Origin: Bog-473 sp963828825
GTDB lineage: Bacteria; Actinomycetota; Acidimicrobiia; Acidimicrobiales; RAAP-2
Direction of reading: 5' to 3'
Length of the DNA: 64,000 bases
Assembly: GCA_963828825.1 (NCBI GenBank)
Contig: CAWHGF010000008.1
Span: forward strand, 62,001-126,000
The translations under genes were made by a program, and so were the position numbers. This document shows, piece by piece, positions 36,065 through 45,035 of the stretch. The notes under the pieces were generated by a model. The model was not told the DNA's origin. It worked only from the letters and a program-made list of their open reading frames with translations, and ran no database searches. Each line of letters begins with the position of its first letter. Position 1 is the stretch's first letter.

Positions 36065-37015
36065 TCACAAACGCGAGACGAGCTCAGCCACGATCTCCGC
36101 CGCTGGTCGTGGCTGCCTGGCGAGCGCGACGCTCTGTCCGGCCCACATCGAGAGCGCTTCAATGTCACCGGTGGTGCCAACCATCGGCGGCGCCGGCTCG
36201 TAGCGGACGATTGCTTCGCCCGAAGCGAAGTGCGCGACGACATCGCCCACTCCGGGCCGACTCTCCAGAGGCGGCCGGCCCGCGGCCTCCCACATCTCGG
36301 CCGTCGAGTTACGGAGCGCGCGGTGGGGCGAGTCCGGCCAGTCGACGTCGTAGAGGTCGGGGTACCACTCCGCGTCCGTTTCGACCGCGTCGATCAGGCG
36401 AGTGCGGTACTCCGGGTGGATGGGCATCTCCTGGGCAAGCAGAAACTGGGTACCCACCCACGCCGCCTGAGCACCCAGGGCGAGGACGGCGGCCACGCCG
36501 CGAGCGTCCCCGATCCCACCGGCCGCGATCACTGGCACCGGCGCCACCGCGTCCACGACGGCGGGCACCAAGGGGAGCGTCGCAATCTGACCCCCCACGT
36601 GCCCCCCAGCCTCCCAACCCTGCGCCACGATGACATCAACTCCGCTGGCGACCGCCCGCCGCGCCTCTTCGGCGCTTCCGACCGTACACAGAACGAGTCC
36701 GCCCGCATCGTGGACCCGCTCGATGTAGCCAGCGGGATCTCCCAGGAACAGTGACACGATCCGCAAACCGGCCTCGAGGGCTTCATCGAGGCGACGGTGC
36801 TGATCGGAGGTGAGAACCAGGTTGCCGCAGAAGGGACGATCGGTGAGAGCCGCCGTCTCGCGAACCACGTCTCCTGCCGGATCGGACCACGTCAGCGTCA
36901 CCATGCCGAGCCCACCGGCATTCGAGACCGCTGCCGCCAGTTCGGGCACCGCCACCATCGCCGCCAGGACAATCGGTTGTTCAATCCCGAGCAGTTCGCA
37001 GACCGGTGTTCGCAC
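36065..37015 (-). CDS. Nitronate monooxygenase (2-nitropropane dioxygenase) family
   Basis: 316 residues from ATG. FMN TIM-barrel: LGIEQPIVLAAM, GGLGMVTLTW, VIVAQGWEAGGHVGG (catalytic His region) and PVIAAGGIGDARGVAAVLALG (phosphate loop). It oxidises alkyl nitronates such as propionate-3-nitronate. It sits alone between two unrelated genes. Confidence 0.88.
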   Translation of the reverse strand: MRTPVCELLGIEQPIVLAAMVAVPELAAAVSNAGGLGMVTLTWSDPAGDVVRETAALTDRPFCGNLVLTSDQHRRLDEALEAGLRIVSLFLGDPAGYIERVHDAGGLVLCTVGSAEEARRAVASGVDVIVAQGWEAGGHVGGQIATLPLVPAVVDAVAPVPVIAAGGIGDARGVAAVLALGAQAAWVGTQFLLAQEMPIHPEYRTRLIDAVETDAEWYPDLYDVDWPDSPHRALRNSTAEMWEAAGRPPLESRPGVGDVVAHFASGEAIVRYEPAPPMVGTTGDIEALSMWAGQSVALARQPRPAAEIVAELVSRL

Positions 37016-37078
37016 TACTGCTACCTACCCCTTCGATCCAGGCCGTCCTCCACTCAACACGGACAGATCCACATTCCT

Positions 37079-37681
37079 CTAGGACTCATACGATGTGGGC
37101 ATCGACTTGGCGGCCCGTTTGTTCCAACCGTGAAAGCTCGAGAAGTCGCCTGCATCCCAGGCCTCCCGCAATCCCGGTTTGCTCAGGTCCCAGTCGGGGC
37201 GGATCTCGCTCGATGCAGCGCACAAGTCGGACCACAGGTCGTAAAACGACGGGCGTCCCCAGAACCAGTAGCCGTTGTAGATGCTGTGAATGAGGAGTCC
37301 AGGCTTGAGCACCAGCGTGTGCGGGATCATTGGATCGTGCTCGGGGTCGGTGTATTCCTGGATGTCGAGGTCCTTTTGGATCGTCCGAGCTGGGTCCGAG
37401 AGAAAGGTCCATTGGGCGCCGACTGCACCCCGGAACTCCTGCAGGGTGTGGTGGTCATCGGTGGCGATGGTGACGACCTGGGTATAGGCGACGGCGATTT
37501 TCGGATAGTTCGCTGCGAGCTCCAGGTGCTGCTGGTGCTCCTTGGGACAGTAATTGCCTCGCGCCAGCGTGAGAATCATCGGATCGTCACCTTGGAGCTC
37601 ACTGAGTGTGCGAACGATGTTGGTGTGATCCGGCAACGAGTAGTCGGGGAACACGCCGCCTGGTCTGATGTCGGATCGCAT
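37079..37681 (-). CDS. Redoxin (AhpC/TSA-like) protein with peroxidatic Cys
   Basis: 200 residues from ATG 37681, aligned with the start of the paralogue at 32939; an ATG at 37699 adds six residues. Active-site loop TLARGNYCPKEHQQ, then VVTIATDDHHTL and DPMIPHTLVLKPGLLIHSIYNG. About half identical by eye to the protein at 32325-32939. Likely a one-Cys peroxidase-like protein. The two copies bracket the GH15, cupin and nitronate genes. Confidence 0.82.
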   Translation of the reverse strand: MRSDIRPGGVFPDYSLPDHTNIVRTLSELQGDDPMILTLARGNYCPKEHQQHLELAANYPKIAVAYTQVVTIATDDHHTLQEFRGAVGAQWTFLSDPARTIQKDLDIQEYTDPEHDPMIPHTLVLKPGLLIHSIYNGYWFWGRPSFYDLWSDLCAASSEIRPDWDLSKPGLREAWDAGDFSSFHGWNKRAAKSMPTSYES

Positions 37682-37699
37682 GGGGTGACTGCCTTTCAC

Positions 37700-38162
37700 T
37701 CGACTATGCCTGCGCAGGTCTCAGTGTCGGTGGACTGGCCGCCGCATCTCAACCGGATGCAGCGTACGGGCCGCACATACCGACCCGCACGGCACAGGGC
37801 ATGCGTACGCAAAGTTGAGTAGGTCCCGAGAAAAAGCCCCGAGAAATCCCGACTTCGATCACCCAGCCGAACGCAAAGGTGCTGGTCAGGGGGTCGTGCA
37901 CACGCACGAGAGCGCGAAAGAACCAGATTTCGATGCTAGCGGGGGTTCCAAGCCATCATGCGACCTCCGGGGTTTAAACCCAACGAAACAGCTGGTAGGA
38001 GCGCCGTGGATCGGTGCTGCACAGTGCGCGCGCTTGCTCAATGTCGTGACCCGAACGCAAAGTCCCGAGAAAATCACGCCTTTCGTCGGCACTCGAGCGC
38101 TCCGGGGGACGATGCCAGGCGGACATCGGAAACACCACGCTACCGATCGAGTCCACTCAGCC
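37700..38162. other. Intergenic region
   Basis: About 460 bases with no supported gene. The phrase AATCCCGACTTCG at 37846 also occurs at 24604, and GTCCCGAGAAAA occurs twice nearby, suggesting remnants of a dispersed repeat. One plus-strand frame is open from 37815 but has no recognised motif. Confidence 0.35.
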
Positions 38163-39408
38163 TCAGCCGCGACGCGTGAGCACCAGCTGTACGACGTCCA
38201 AGTAGCCGCTTCGGAAGCCAGCCTCGCTGTAGGCCAGGTAGAACGACCACATTCTCCGGAAGGTCTCGTCGAAGCCCAGGCGGCCGACTTCGTCGGCTCC
38301 CTCGCAGAAGCGTTCCCGCCAGCAAGCCAAGGTGGTGGCATAGCTCATGCCGAACGACAGTCGATTGACCACGGCCAAATCCGTATACGTGGCCATGGTG
38401 TTCTCCATGGCCTGTTCGGACGGAACGATGCCCCCAGGGAAGATGTACTTGTGGATCCAGGTCCACGATGACCTCGTTGCGAGGAGCCGCTCATGAGCCA
38501 TGGTGATGGCCTGGAGTCCGACCCGGCCTCCTGGCGCCAGGCACCGGTCGAGCGTCTGGAAGTATGCGGGCCACCACCGCTCCCCCACCGCCTCAATCAT
38601 TTCAACACTGAGGATGGCGTCGTAGGTCCCGACGGCATCTCGATAGTCCTGCACCCGGATATCGACCATATCGCCCAGTTGTTCGGCCGCTACTCGATGT
38701 CCGCGCCAGACGTGCTTGCTCATGGGACAGGGTCACGCTGGTCACTCGTGCTCCCCTCCGAGCGGCCCGCAGAGCCAGCTCGCCCCATCCGGTTCCGATT
38801 TCGAGCATACGAGTGCCTCGTCGGACGCCGGTCGCATCGAGCAACCGCTCAATCTTGTGAGCCTGGGCCTGTTCGAGCGTCGTGTGCGCATCAGTGAAGA
38901 GGGCTGCCGAGTACGTCATCGACTCGTCCAGAAAGATTGCGAACAAGTCGTTCGAGAGGTCGTAGTGCCGGGCGATATTACGCGCCGCCCCCGGGCGGTC
39001 ATTCTCTTCGGAACTCGGCTGGCGGGCTTCGTACCAACGCCGGATGCCCTGCAGATGCCGCGGGACCAACGAGTCGGCCCGGCGAGCGAGCGCCTCGAGC
39101 AACTCGACGAGATCGACCGAGTTCCATTCCCCGGCCATGTATGACTCGCCGAAGCCGATCTTGCCATCCACACCCAGCCGTGCAAGGAACCTCTCTGGAA
39201 GTAACAGCTCCATGACCGGACCATTGGGGGGACCGAAACGAGTGCCGTCAGGGAACTCGACCCGAATGCCCGTCTGCGTAGCCACTCGTTTGAGAAAATA
39301 TCGGGCGAGCGCGGCTCGAAGCGGGGCCGACATTGGGGGTGCCAAACCGGCCCATCGCCGCAAATCGACGACAGCATGCCGCTCGGGTTCGTGAGAGACG
39401 ACGCTCAT
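38163..39408 (-). pseudogene. cfa: Cyclopropane-fatty-acyl-phospholipid synthase-like methyltransferase, one frameshift
   Basis: Reconstructed as 414 residues from ATG 39408, which overlaps the DUF1365 stop (ATGA). N-terminal part: GKIGFGESYMAGEW and NIARHYDLSNDLFAIFLDE. SAM site: LEIGTGWGELALRAARRG; then VTSVTLSHEQARLA, and after the break HRVAAEQLGDMVDIRVQDYR and VEMIEAVGERWW. One extra base near 38700-38706 splits the two frames. It transfers a methyl(ene) group from SAM to unsaturated membrane acyl chains. Third gene of the operon divergent from the B12 light sensor. Confidence 0.87.
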
Positions 39409-40120
39409 CGTGGCTGTACCTTGAGTCCGCGTGCCCAGAGTCGCACCGCCTGCCAACGGATCAATAGGGCGATGCGCAGGGTCGGGTGAAGGAGGGATGC
39501 GCGCAACACGCCTCGTCTGCTGGCGACGCGCCGTTCCCCTGTTAGCGATGCCACAAAGGGTGGCACCGCCGTCTCGATGCAATGTCACAGTGACGGAAAG
39601 AAATGGACCGGGCTCACTCACCCGAATCTCGTAGTGGCCATCGACCGGATAAAACGGGGACACATAGAGTTCCTTGACCACTTCGGAGCGTCCGGTCCCG
39701 TCAGGTCGCAGAAGATAGGTGTGACGCTCGCCGTAGGTGTTGTGCACTTCAGCTAAAGCGGCGACTTGCACCCCACCGCGTCGTAACACCAGAACACGCT
39801 GATGGGATTGAAGACGTAGCCGAGGGTGCGAGGCATCGCAAGCATCAGAATCCGGTCCGCCGTCACACCTTGCTCGGTCAAGAGTGCACGCACGTCACTG
39901 TGGTCAGAGCGCTCGAACCGTGCAAGGCGCCGGATCAGGCCGGTGAACTCTGGCAACTCGTCGTAGTCCACCAACCAGTAGCTCGCTTTGTACCGAAACC
40001 GATTCTTGATCGGAACCCGGCGTGTGTGGGTCACCACGGACGCATAGAGGACCGGTGGAGTTGCGACGGAGACAATGAAGACGACGGCACGGCGTTGCTC
40101 GTCGTGGGCGCGGGCTGCAT
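39405..40120 (-). pseudogene. DUF1365 family protein, three frameshifts
   Basis: Reconstructed at about 238 residues. ATG 40120 overlaps the TGA of the upstream FAD enzyme. Segments in order: VLYASVVTHTRRVPIKNRF, YVFNPISVFWCYDAVG, then ALAEVHNTYGERHTYLL and VKELYVSPFYPVDGHYEI, then LLIRWQAVRLWARGLK at the end. Frame changes fall near 40065, in a four-G run at 39771-39774, and near 39559. DUF1365 is consistently found beside the CFA-like methyltransferase and FAD oxidase and is presumed to act on lipids. Confidence 0.83.
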
Positions 40121-41390
40121 CACCAACGGACCCCCAGCGACTTCGCCGCGGCGATTCCCGACCGGCAGCCGTCCTCATGAAATCCCCACCCGTGATACGC
40201 ACCGGCGAAAGCCAGGGCTTCGCCGTTGAGCTCGCAGAGATGCTTCTGGGCATCGACCGAAGCAGCGGTGTAGATCGGGTGTGCATACCTCATCCGAGCA
40301 ACGACTTGCTCGGGATCGATACGGTCCGTTGCGTTGAGAGTGACGATATGTGCTTGCGTGGAAGGAATTCCTTGCAGACGGTTCATGTCGTATGACACGA
40401 AGGCGTGATCGATCGGACCGACGCACGCAGGCAAGAGGAAGTTCCAGGACGCCTGGGCTCTCTCGGCCTTCGGCAGGAGGGTGGTGTCAGTGTGCAGCCA
40501 CGTGTCGTTGCGCGAGTATCGGAATGCACCGAGGATGGATCGCTGTTTCGGGTTCGGGTTGGCGAGTAGGGCCAGCGCCGTGTCGGCATGCGTGGCCACC
40601 ACGACGCGCTCGAACAAGATTGCGTCGCCGTCGGCGGTCCTGATCTCGACACCATCACCCCGCATGGCGACCGCAGTGACCGGCGTCGAGGTGGCGACAG
40701 CGCTCAAGTGCTTAACCACTCGGTCGACATAGGTACGCGATCCACCGACGACCGTGCGCCAGGTCGGCGAACCAGTAAACGACAACATCCCGTGGTTCTC
40801 CAAAAAGGCGAACAGATACCGGGCCGGGTAGTGCTGCGCCACATCGGGGGCGACCGACCAGACACAGGAGACGATCGGCACGACGAAGTGCGACACGAAG
40901 TAAGTCGGAATAACCCCCGTGCTCCAAGAACTCTCCAAGTGAGATCAGATCGTCCCCTTGAACCAGAGCGCGGCGTGGCCTGCCGGTGAAACCGATGAAT
41001 CTGGGCGAGCAGCCGCAGGAAGGCGATGTTGGTGAGAGATCGTGGTTGGGCAAACACGCCACCGAGGCCCTTGGCGCCGGCGTATTCCAACCCACAGCCG
41101 TCGCAATGAACCGACATACTCATCTCGGTCTGACGCGTCGCCACGTTCAGCTCCGAGAACAGCCGACAGAGCAACGGGTACGTGCGCTGGTTGTGCACGA
41201 TGAAGCCCGTGTCGATGGGGACCGTCCCCGCGTCCGGAGTGATCACGTCGTGGGTGTGGGTGTGGCCGCCCAGACGACCGGCCGCTTCATAGAGGGTGAC
41301 GTCGTAGCGCTGCTGCAAGACGTAGGCCGCCGTGAGGCCCGCTATTCCGGACCCGACAACCGCTGCTCTCTCTCGCCGTGCTTGTGACAA
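40120..41390 (-). pseudogene. FAD-dependent amine-oxidase-like protein, two frameshifts
   Basis: Starts near 41390 (TTG; uncertain). FAD loop AAVVGSGIAGLTAAYVLQQ, substrate/cofactor signature AGRLGGHTHTHDV, GFIVHNQRTYPLL, and the C-terminal ALAFAGAYHGWGFHEDG FAD motif. The frame changes near 40975 and 40915; between them a third frame carries ALVQGDDLISLGEFLEHGGY. It belongs to the COG2907-type flavoproteins linked to cyclopropane or furan fatty-acid genes. Lead gene of the coupled operon FAD oxidase-DUF1365-CFA. Confidence 0.85.
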
Positions 41391-41435
41391 CCGACACTCC
41401 TGAACCGTCTTTTTCGAACGTGACGATGGGGAGAG

Positions 41436-41447
41436 TTTAGTGCTAAA
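41436..41447. promoter_or_regulatory. Candidate operator of the B12 light sensor
   Basis: TTTAG-TG-CTAAA is a near-perfect palindrome placed eight bases before the regulator start and in the 65-bp gap shared with the divergent lipid operon. A regulator bound here could repress itself and its neighbour until light. Sequence seen; binding inferred. Confidence 0.45.
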
Positions 41448-41454
41448 AAGGACC

Positions 41455-42324
41455 ATGGCCGCAAAGCCCCGGACCGTCACGCTTCAAGAAGCCGCCCAAC
41501 AACTCGGATTGCACTACATGACCGTCTATCGCTACGTGCGCACCGGAAAGCTTCCGGCCACGCAGGACGGGCTGATCTGGAGGATTCGAGCCAGCGATGT
41601 CAACGCACTGAAGGACAGCCGGGTAACCGCCAAAGGCTCTCGGTCCCGCCGCACGACCACGACTGGCACCAGCCGAGCGCTGGAAGCGCGCTTACTCGCT
41701 GGGGACAGCGCTGGTGCATGGTGGCTGATCGAGAGTCGCCTCGGTGGTGGCCTCGACCCCACTGGCGTCCTCACTACGCTCCTCGCCCCGGCACTTCGAT
41801 CCATCGGAGCGAAATGGGCCGACGGCGATGTGAGCGTCGCCGACGAGCATCGAGCGACCGCCGTGTCTCAGCGCATCATCGGTCGCCTCGGACTCCAGTT
41901 CGGGCGGCCGGGCCGAAGTCGTGGCACAGTCATCGTTGCTGCTCCAGCGGGAGATCTGCACACACTGCCCGTGGCCATGGTGGCTGACCTCTTGCGCTGG
42001 CGAGGCTTCGACGTGGCCGAACTCGGAGCGAATACCCCGGACGATGCATTGGCTGAGGTCGCCGGCAAAGCGGACCGATTGGTGGCTGTTGGCATCGCCT
42101 CGACAACATTGGGCCTCGACGCCGAGGTCAGGCTGGCGATCGAGAAGCTGCGGACGACGAGCAGAGGCGCCACGACCCTCCTCGGTGGCAGCGCGATCCG
42201 GTCCGCGGCACACGCTCGGACGTTGGGAGCCGACATCTGGACAGGGCGGAACGGGTGGAAGGTTGTCGAGACCGTGGAGAGTCTCGTGGATGCTGGACGC
42301 ATGATCGAGACCGAGCATGTCTAG
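41455..42324 (+). CDS. CarH/LitR-like adenosylcobalamin light-sensing regulator with excisionase-type HTH
   Basis: 289 residues from ATG 41455 (AAAAGGA upstream; a GTG at 41440 would add five). Residues 5-55 form a helix-turn-helix with wing: TLQEAAQQLGLHYMTVYRYV, then GLIWRIRASDVNAL, of the excisionase/HTH_17 kind. A four-helix B12-cap domain contains KWADGDVSVADEH: a Trp, nine residues, then Glu-His, the Wx9EH adenosylcobalamin motif of CarH. The Rossmann B12 domain has GDLHTLPVAMVAD (DxH, lower-ligand His) and LLGGSAIR. It should hold AdoCbl in the dark, bind DNA and release on light. Intact gene. Confidence 0.85.
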   Translation: MAAKPRTVTLQEAAQQLGLHYMTVYRYVRTGKLPATQDGLIWRIRASDVNALKDSRVTAKGSRSRRTTTTGTSRALEARLLAGDSAGAWWLIESRLGGGLDPTGVLTTLLAPALRSIGAKWADGDVSVADEHRATAVSQRIIGRLGLQFGRPGRSRGTVIVAAPAGDLHTLPVAMVADLLRWRGFDVAELGANTPDDALAEVAGKADRLVAVGIASTTLGLDAEVRLAIEKLRTTSRGATTLLGGSAIRSAAHARTLGADIWTGRNGWKVVETVESLVDAGRMIETEHV

Positions 42325-42363
42325 TGACGCAGCGAAAGGCCTGCCCGCACCGGGTTCGAGAGG

Positions 42364-43340
42364 GTGATCGACACCCTCCTTGAGCTCTCAATCGGCGGCA
42401 GCTTCTCTCGGCTCGGTTACGTCGTTCGTCGGCACGTCGAACATTGGAGCGACCCAGGCCGACTCGACGGCAAGGTGATGATCGTCACCGGAGCGTCTTC
42501 CGGCATCGGACTGGCGGCTGCCGTGCAGCTCGCAGCGCTGGGAGCTGAAATGTGGCTCGTGGGTCGGGACGCAGAACGGCTACGCGCAGCGGGCAGGATG
42601 GCGGAAGCTGCGAGGGGCGTGGCCCAATCCATGCAGCCGAGGTCGATGTGGTCAATGCTGCCGCTGTGTCGGCCTTCGTCGACCAGGTGGCGTCGTCGCA
42701 CGATGAGGTCCATGCGCTCATCCACAACGCCGGCGCGCTCTTCTCGGAATATGGTCTTTCGGACGACGGGACGGGGTCGTTGACAGAGCGCACATTGGCT
42801 CTCCACGTGCTGGCACCATTTCGCCTGAGCTCGCTCCTGGCTCCGCTTCTGCTCCGTGCGGAGCAATCGGTCATCACGACGGTGACGTCAGGGGGCATGT
42901 ACACCCAGCGATTCGATCCTGGCCACATAGAGGTCGGACCAGAGGGGTACCGCGGAGCCGTTGCCTACGGCAAGGCCAAACGGGCGCAGCTAGTGCTGTC
43001 CCACGAATGGGCCCGCCGTTGGTCCGGAGGCGGCCTGGCCAGCTACGCGGTCCATCCCGGCTGGGTGGATACGCCAGGTCTTTCTGCTGGGCTGCCCTCC
43101 TTTTCCAAACTGGGTCCGCTTCTTCGTACCCCGGCGCAGGGTGCGGACACGGTGACATGGTTGGCGGCTGACGAGCCGCGGCGGACCTCGGCGTCTGCGC
43201 CCATCGACGGTCTTTGGCACGACAGACACCTGCGTGGGGAGAACTACATCCCGACAACCCGCCGGTCCCAGTCCCAAGGCATTCACGATGGCTGCGCGCT
43301 GTGGAACTTCTGCGCCGACCGAACGGGAGTTGGACGATGA
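42364..43340 (+). pseudogene. Short-chain dehydrogenase (DHRS12-like), one frameshift
   Basis: From GTG 42364, 39 bp after the light sensor. N-terminus SFSRLGYVVRRHVEHW is typical of the DHRS12-like SDRs found in this gene cluster. Rossmann loop IVTGASSGIGLAAA, then after a frame change near 42610 LIHNAGALFSEYG, VTSGGMYTQR, and catalytic YGKAK. It ends LWNFCADRTGV. Cofactor NAD(P); the substrate is probably a lipid-derived carbonyl or alcohol. Confidence 0.83.
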
Positions 43341-43411
43341 ACCTCGCGGAGAGACCGGAGTGCCGACCGGCGCCGACCACACGAGCGCGTCATCGCACCC
43401 GAGGTCACCCC

Positions 43412-44327
43412 ATGAAGGTCGCAATCGCCGGGGCTTCGGGTTTCATTGGCTCCAGATTGGCCAGCCAGCTGGCTGAACAAGGGCATCACATCACCGCTTT
43501 GACTCGAAACCCAGAGAACTACCAGGGCGCTGGGTCAGCCGTGCGAGCCGACGTGAACGACGCCAGAAGTCTGTTGCCCGCCCTCGAGGATCAGCAGATC
43601 GCGTACTACCTCGTCCATTCCTTGGCGAGGCCCGACTTTGCAGAGCGGGACAGAACGGGAGCCCGTGCCTTCGCGCGGGCGGCCGTGCAATCCGGCGTGA
43701 CCCAGGTCATCTATCTGGGTGGATTGGGCGACGAGAGCCAAGATCTCTCCGAACACCTTCGCAGCAGACGAGAGGTCGAAACGATCCTCATGGATTCTGC
43801 GCCCACAACGGCGCTCCGAGCGGGAATCGTCATCGGCGAGGGAAGCATCAGCTGGGAGATCCTCCGCCAATTGGTCGTCAGGCTCCCCGTCATGATCACC
43901 CCGCGCTGGGTCGAGACGAGGACGCAGCCAATTGCACTGAGCGATGCGCTGTTCAATCTGACGGGGTCGCTGGGTCGCCGGGACATGGTGGGCCAGCTCA
44001 TACGAGATCGGCGGACCAGAGCCTCTCACCTATCGACGCATGATGATGACTGTCAGCCGGCTCATGGGTTATCGGAGGGTGATCCTCCCGGTGCCGCTAC
44101 TCTCCCCGAGGCTCTCCTCGCATTGGCTGCGCTTCATCACCGATGTCGACCTCATGACGGCTCGAACGCTTGTCGACTCGATGTGCAACGAGGTCGTTGT
44201 GCACGACCATCGAATCAACGGCCTCTTGGGTCATGAGCCAATGAGCTTTGAAGCCGCCGTCACCTCGGCGCTCCAGTCCGCAGAGCATCGCTCGGACACC
44301 AGCGGGCGGACGCGTGCTCAGCCATAG
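43412..44327 (+). pseudogene. Atypical SDR / NAD(P)H-binding protein, one frameshift
   Basis: Reconstructed as about 304 residues from ATG 43412. N-terminal VAIAGASGFIGSRLASQLAE (GxxGxxG), then YYLVHSLARPDFAERD and VIYLGGLGD. After one extra base near 43997 the frame continues SYEIGGPEPLTYRRMMM and LPVPLLSPRLSSHWLRFIT. It resembles NmrA/complex-I-type SDRs such as YbjT, common beside photolyase. Precedes the CPBP gene with an overlap. Confidence 0.8.
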
Positions 44328-44977
44328 GGGAACGGGAGGGAGCGCCAGGCTCACCAACAGCGTCGACCAGGGCCGGCGGCGATCTCTCACAGTGGTCGTC
44401 ACACTTGTCGTCGGGTCCGTCTTGTTGGCGGCCACGTTGCGCGCACCCTCGGGCTCCACAACCTTTTTCGTCATCGGGTTCTTGGTCGCTGGCACCTGGA
44501 TCAGCGGGATCGTTGATCTCGGGGCCTCTCCCGCTCAAAGCGACCCGATCGTCCCGGCTGGGTCTTGTGCTCAGAGGACTGGCGCTAGGCGGTGTCGCTT
44601 TCTTGGCGTTTCTCGTGGCCTATCTCCTCGGCCGACATCTTCCGCTCATCTCGACCGCTCTTCACACGGTCCTCACCAAGGCCGATGCGGGTCCGATGGC
44701 GTTGGTCTTGGCAGTCGCGCTGCTGAATGGATTAGGGGAAGAGCTCTTCTTCCGCGGCGCTCTATTCGACTTCTTGGGATCCCGCAAACCCGTTCCAGGC
44801 TCTCTCGTCGTCTATGTAGCGGTGACCGCGACCACGGGGAACGTTGCGCTCATCGTTGCGGCAGTTGTCATGGGAAGCATCTTCACACTGCAACGCGCAC
44901 GCTCTGGCGGGATCTTGGCTTCGACAATGACGCACCTTTGCTGGACAACCCTCATGGTTCTCGCATTTCCGAGATGA
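44314..44977 (+). pseudogene. CPBP intramembrane glutamic endopeptidase, one frameshift
   Basis: About 220 residues from GTG 44314, overlapping the previous gene. N-terminal membrane helices (LTVVVTLVVGSVLLAATL, FFVIGFLVAGTW); one frame change near 44520; then ALAVALLNGLGEELFFRGAL-like sequence with the EExxxR catalytic motif (GEELFFRG) and a later His (MTHLCW). CAAX-type membrane protease or immunity/processing enzyme; substrate unknown. Confidence 0.8.
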
Positions 44978-45035
44978 TGACGACCGGAAATGGCCACAAG
45001 GACCGGTCAGCCGTAGTCGGACGTCGGTGCAGTCG

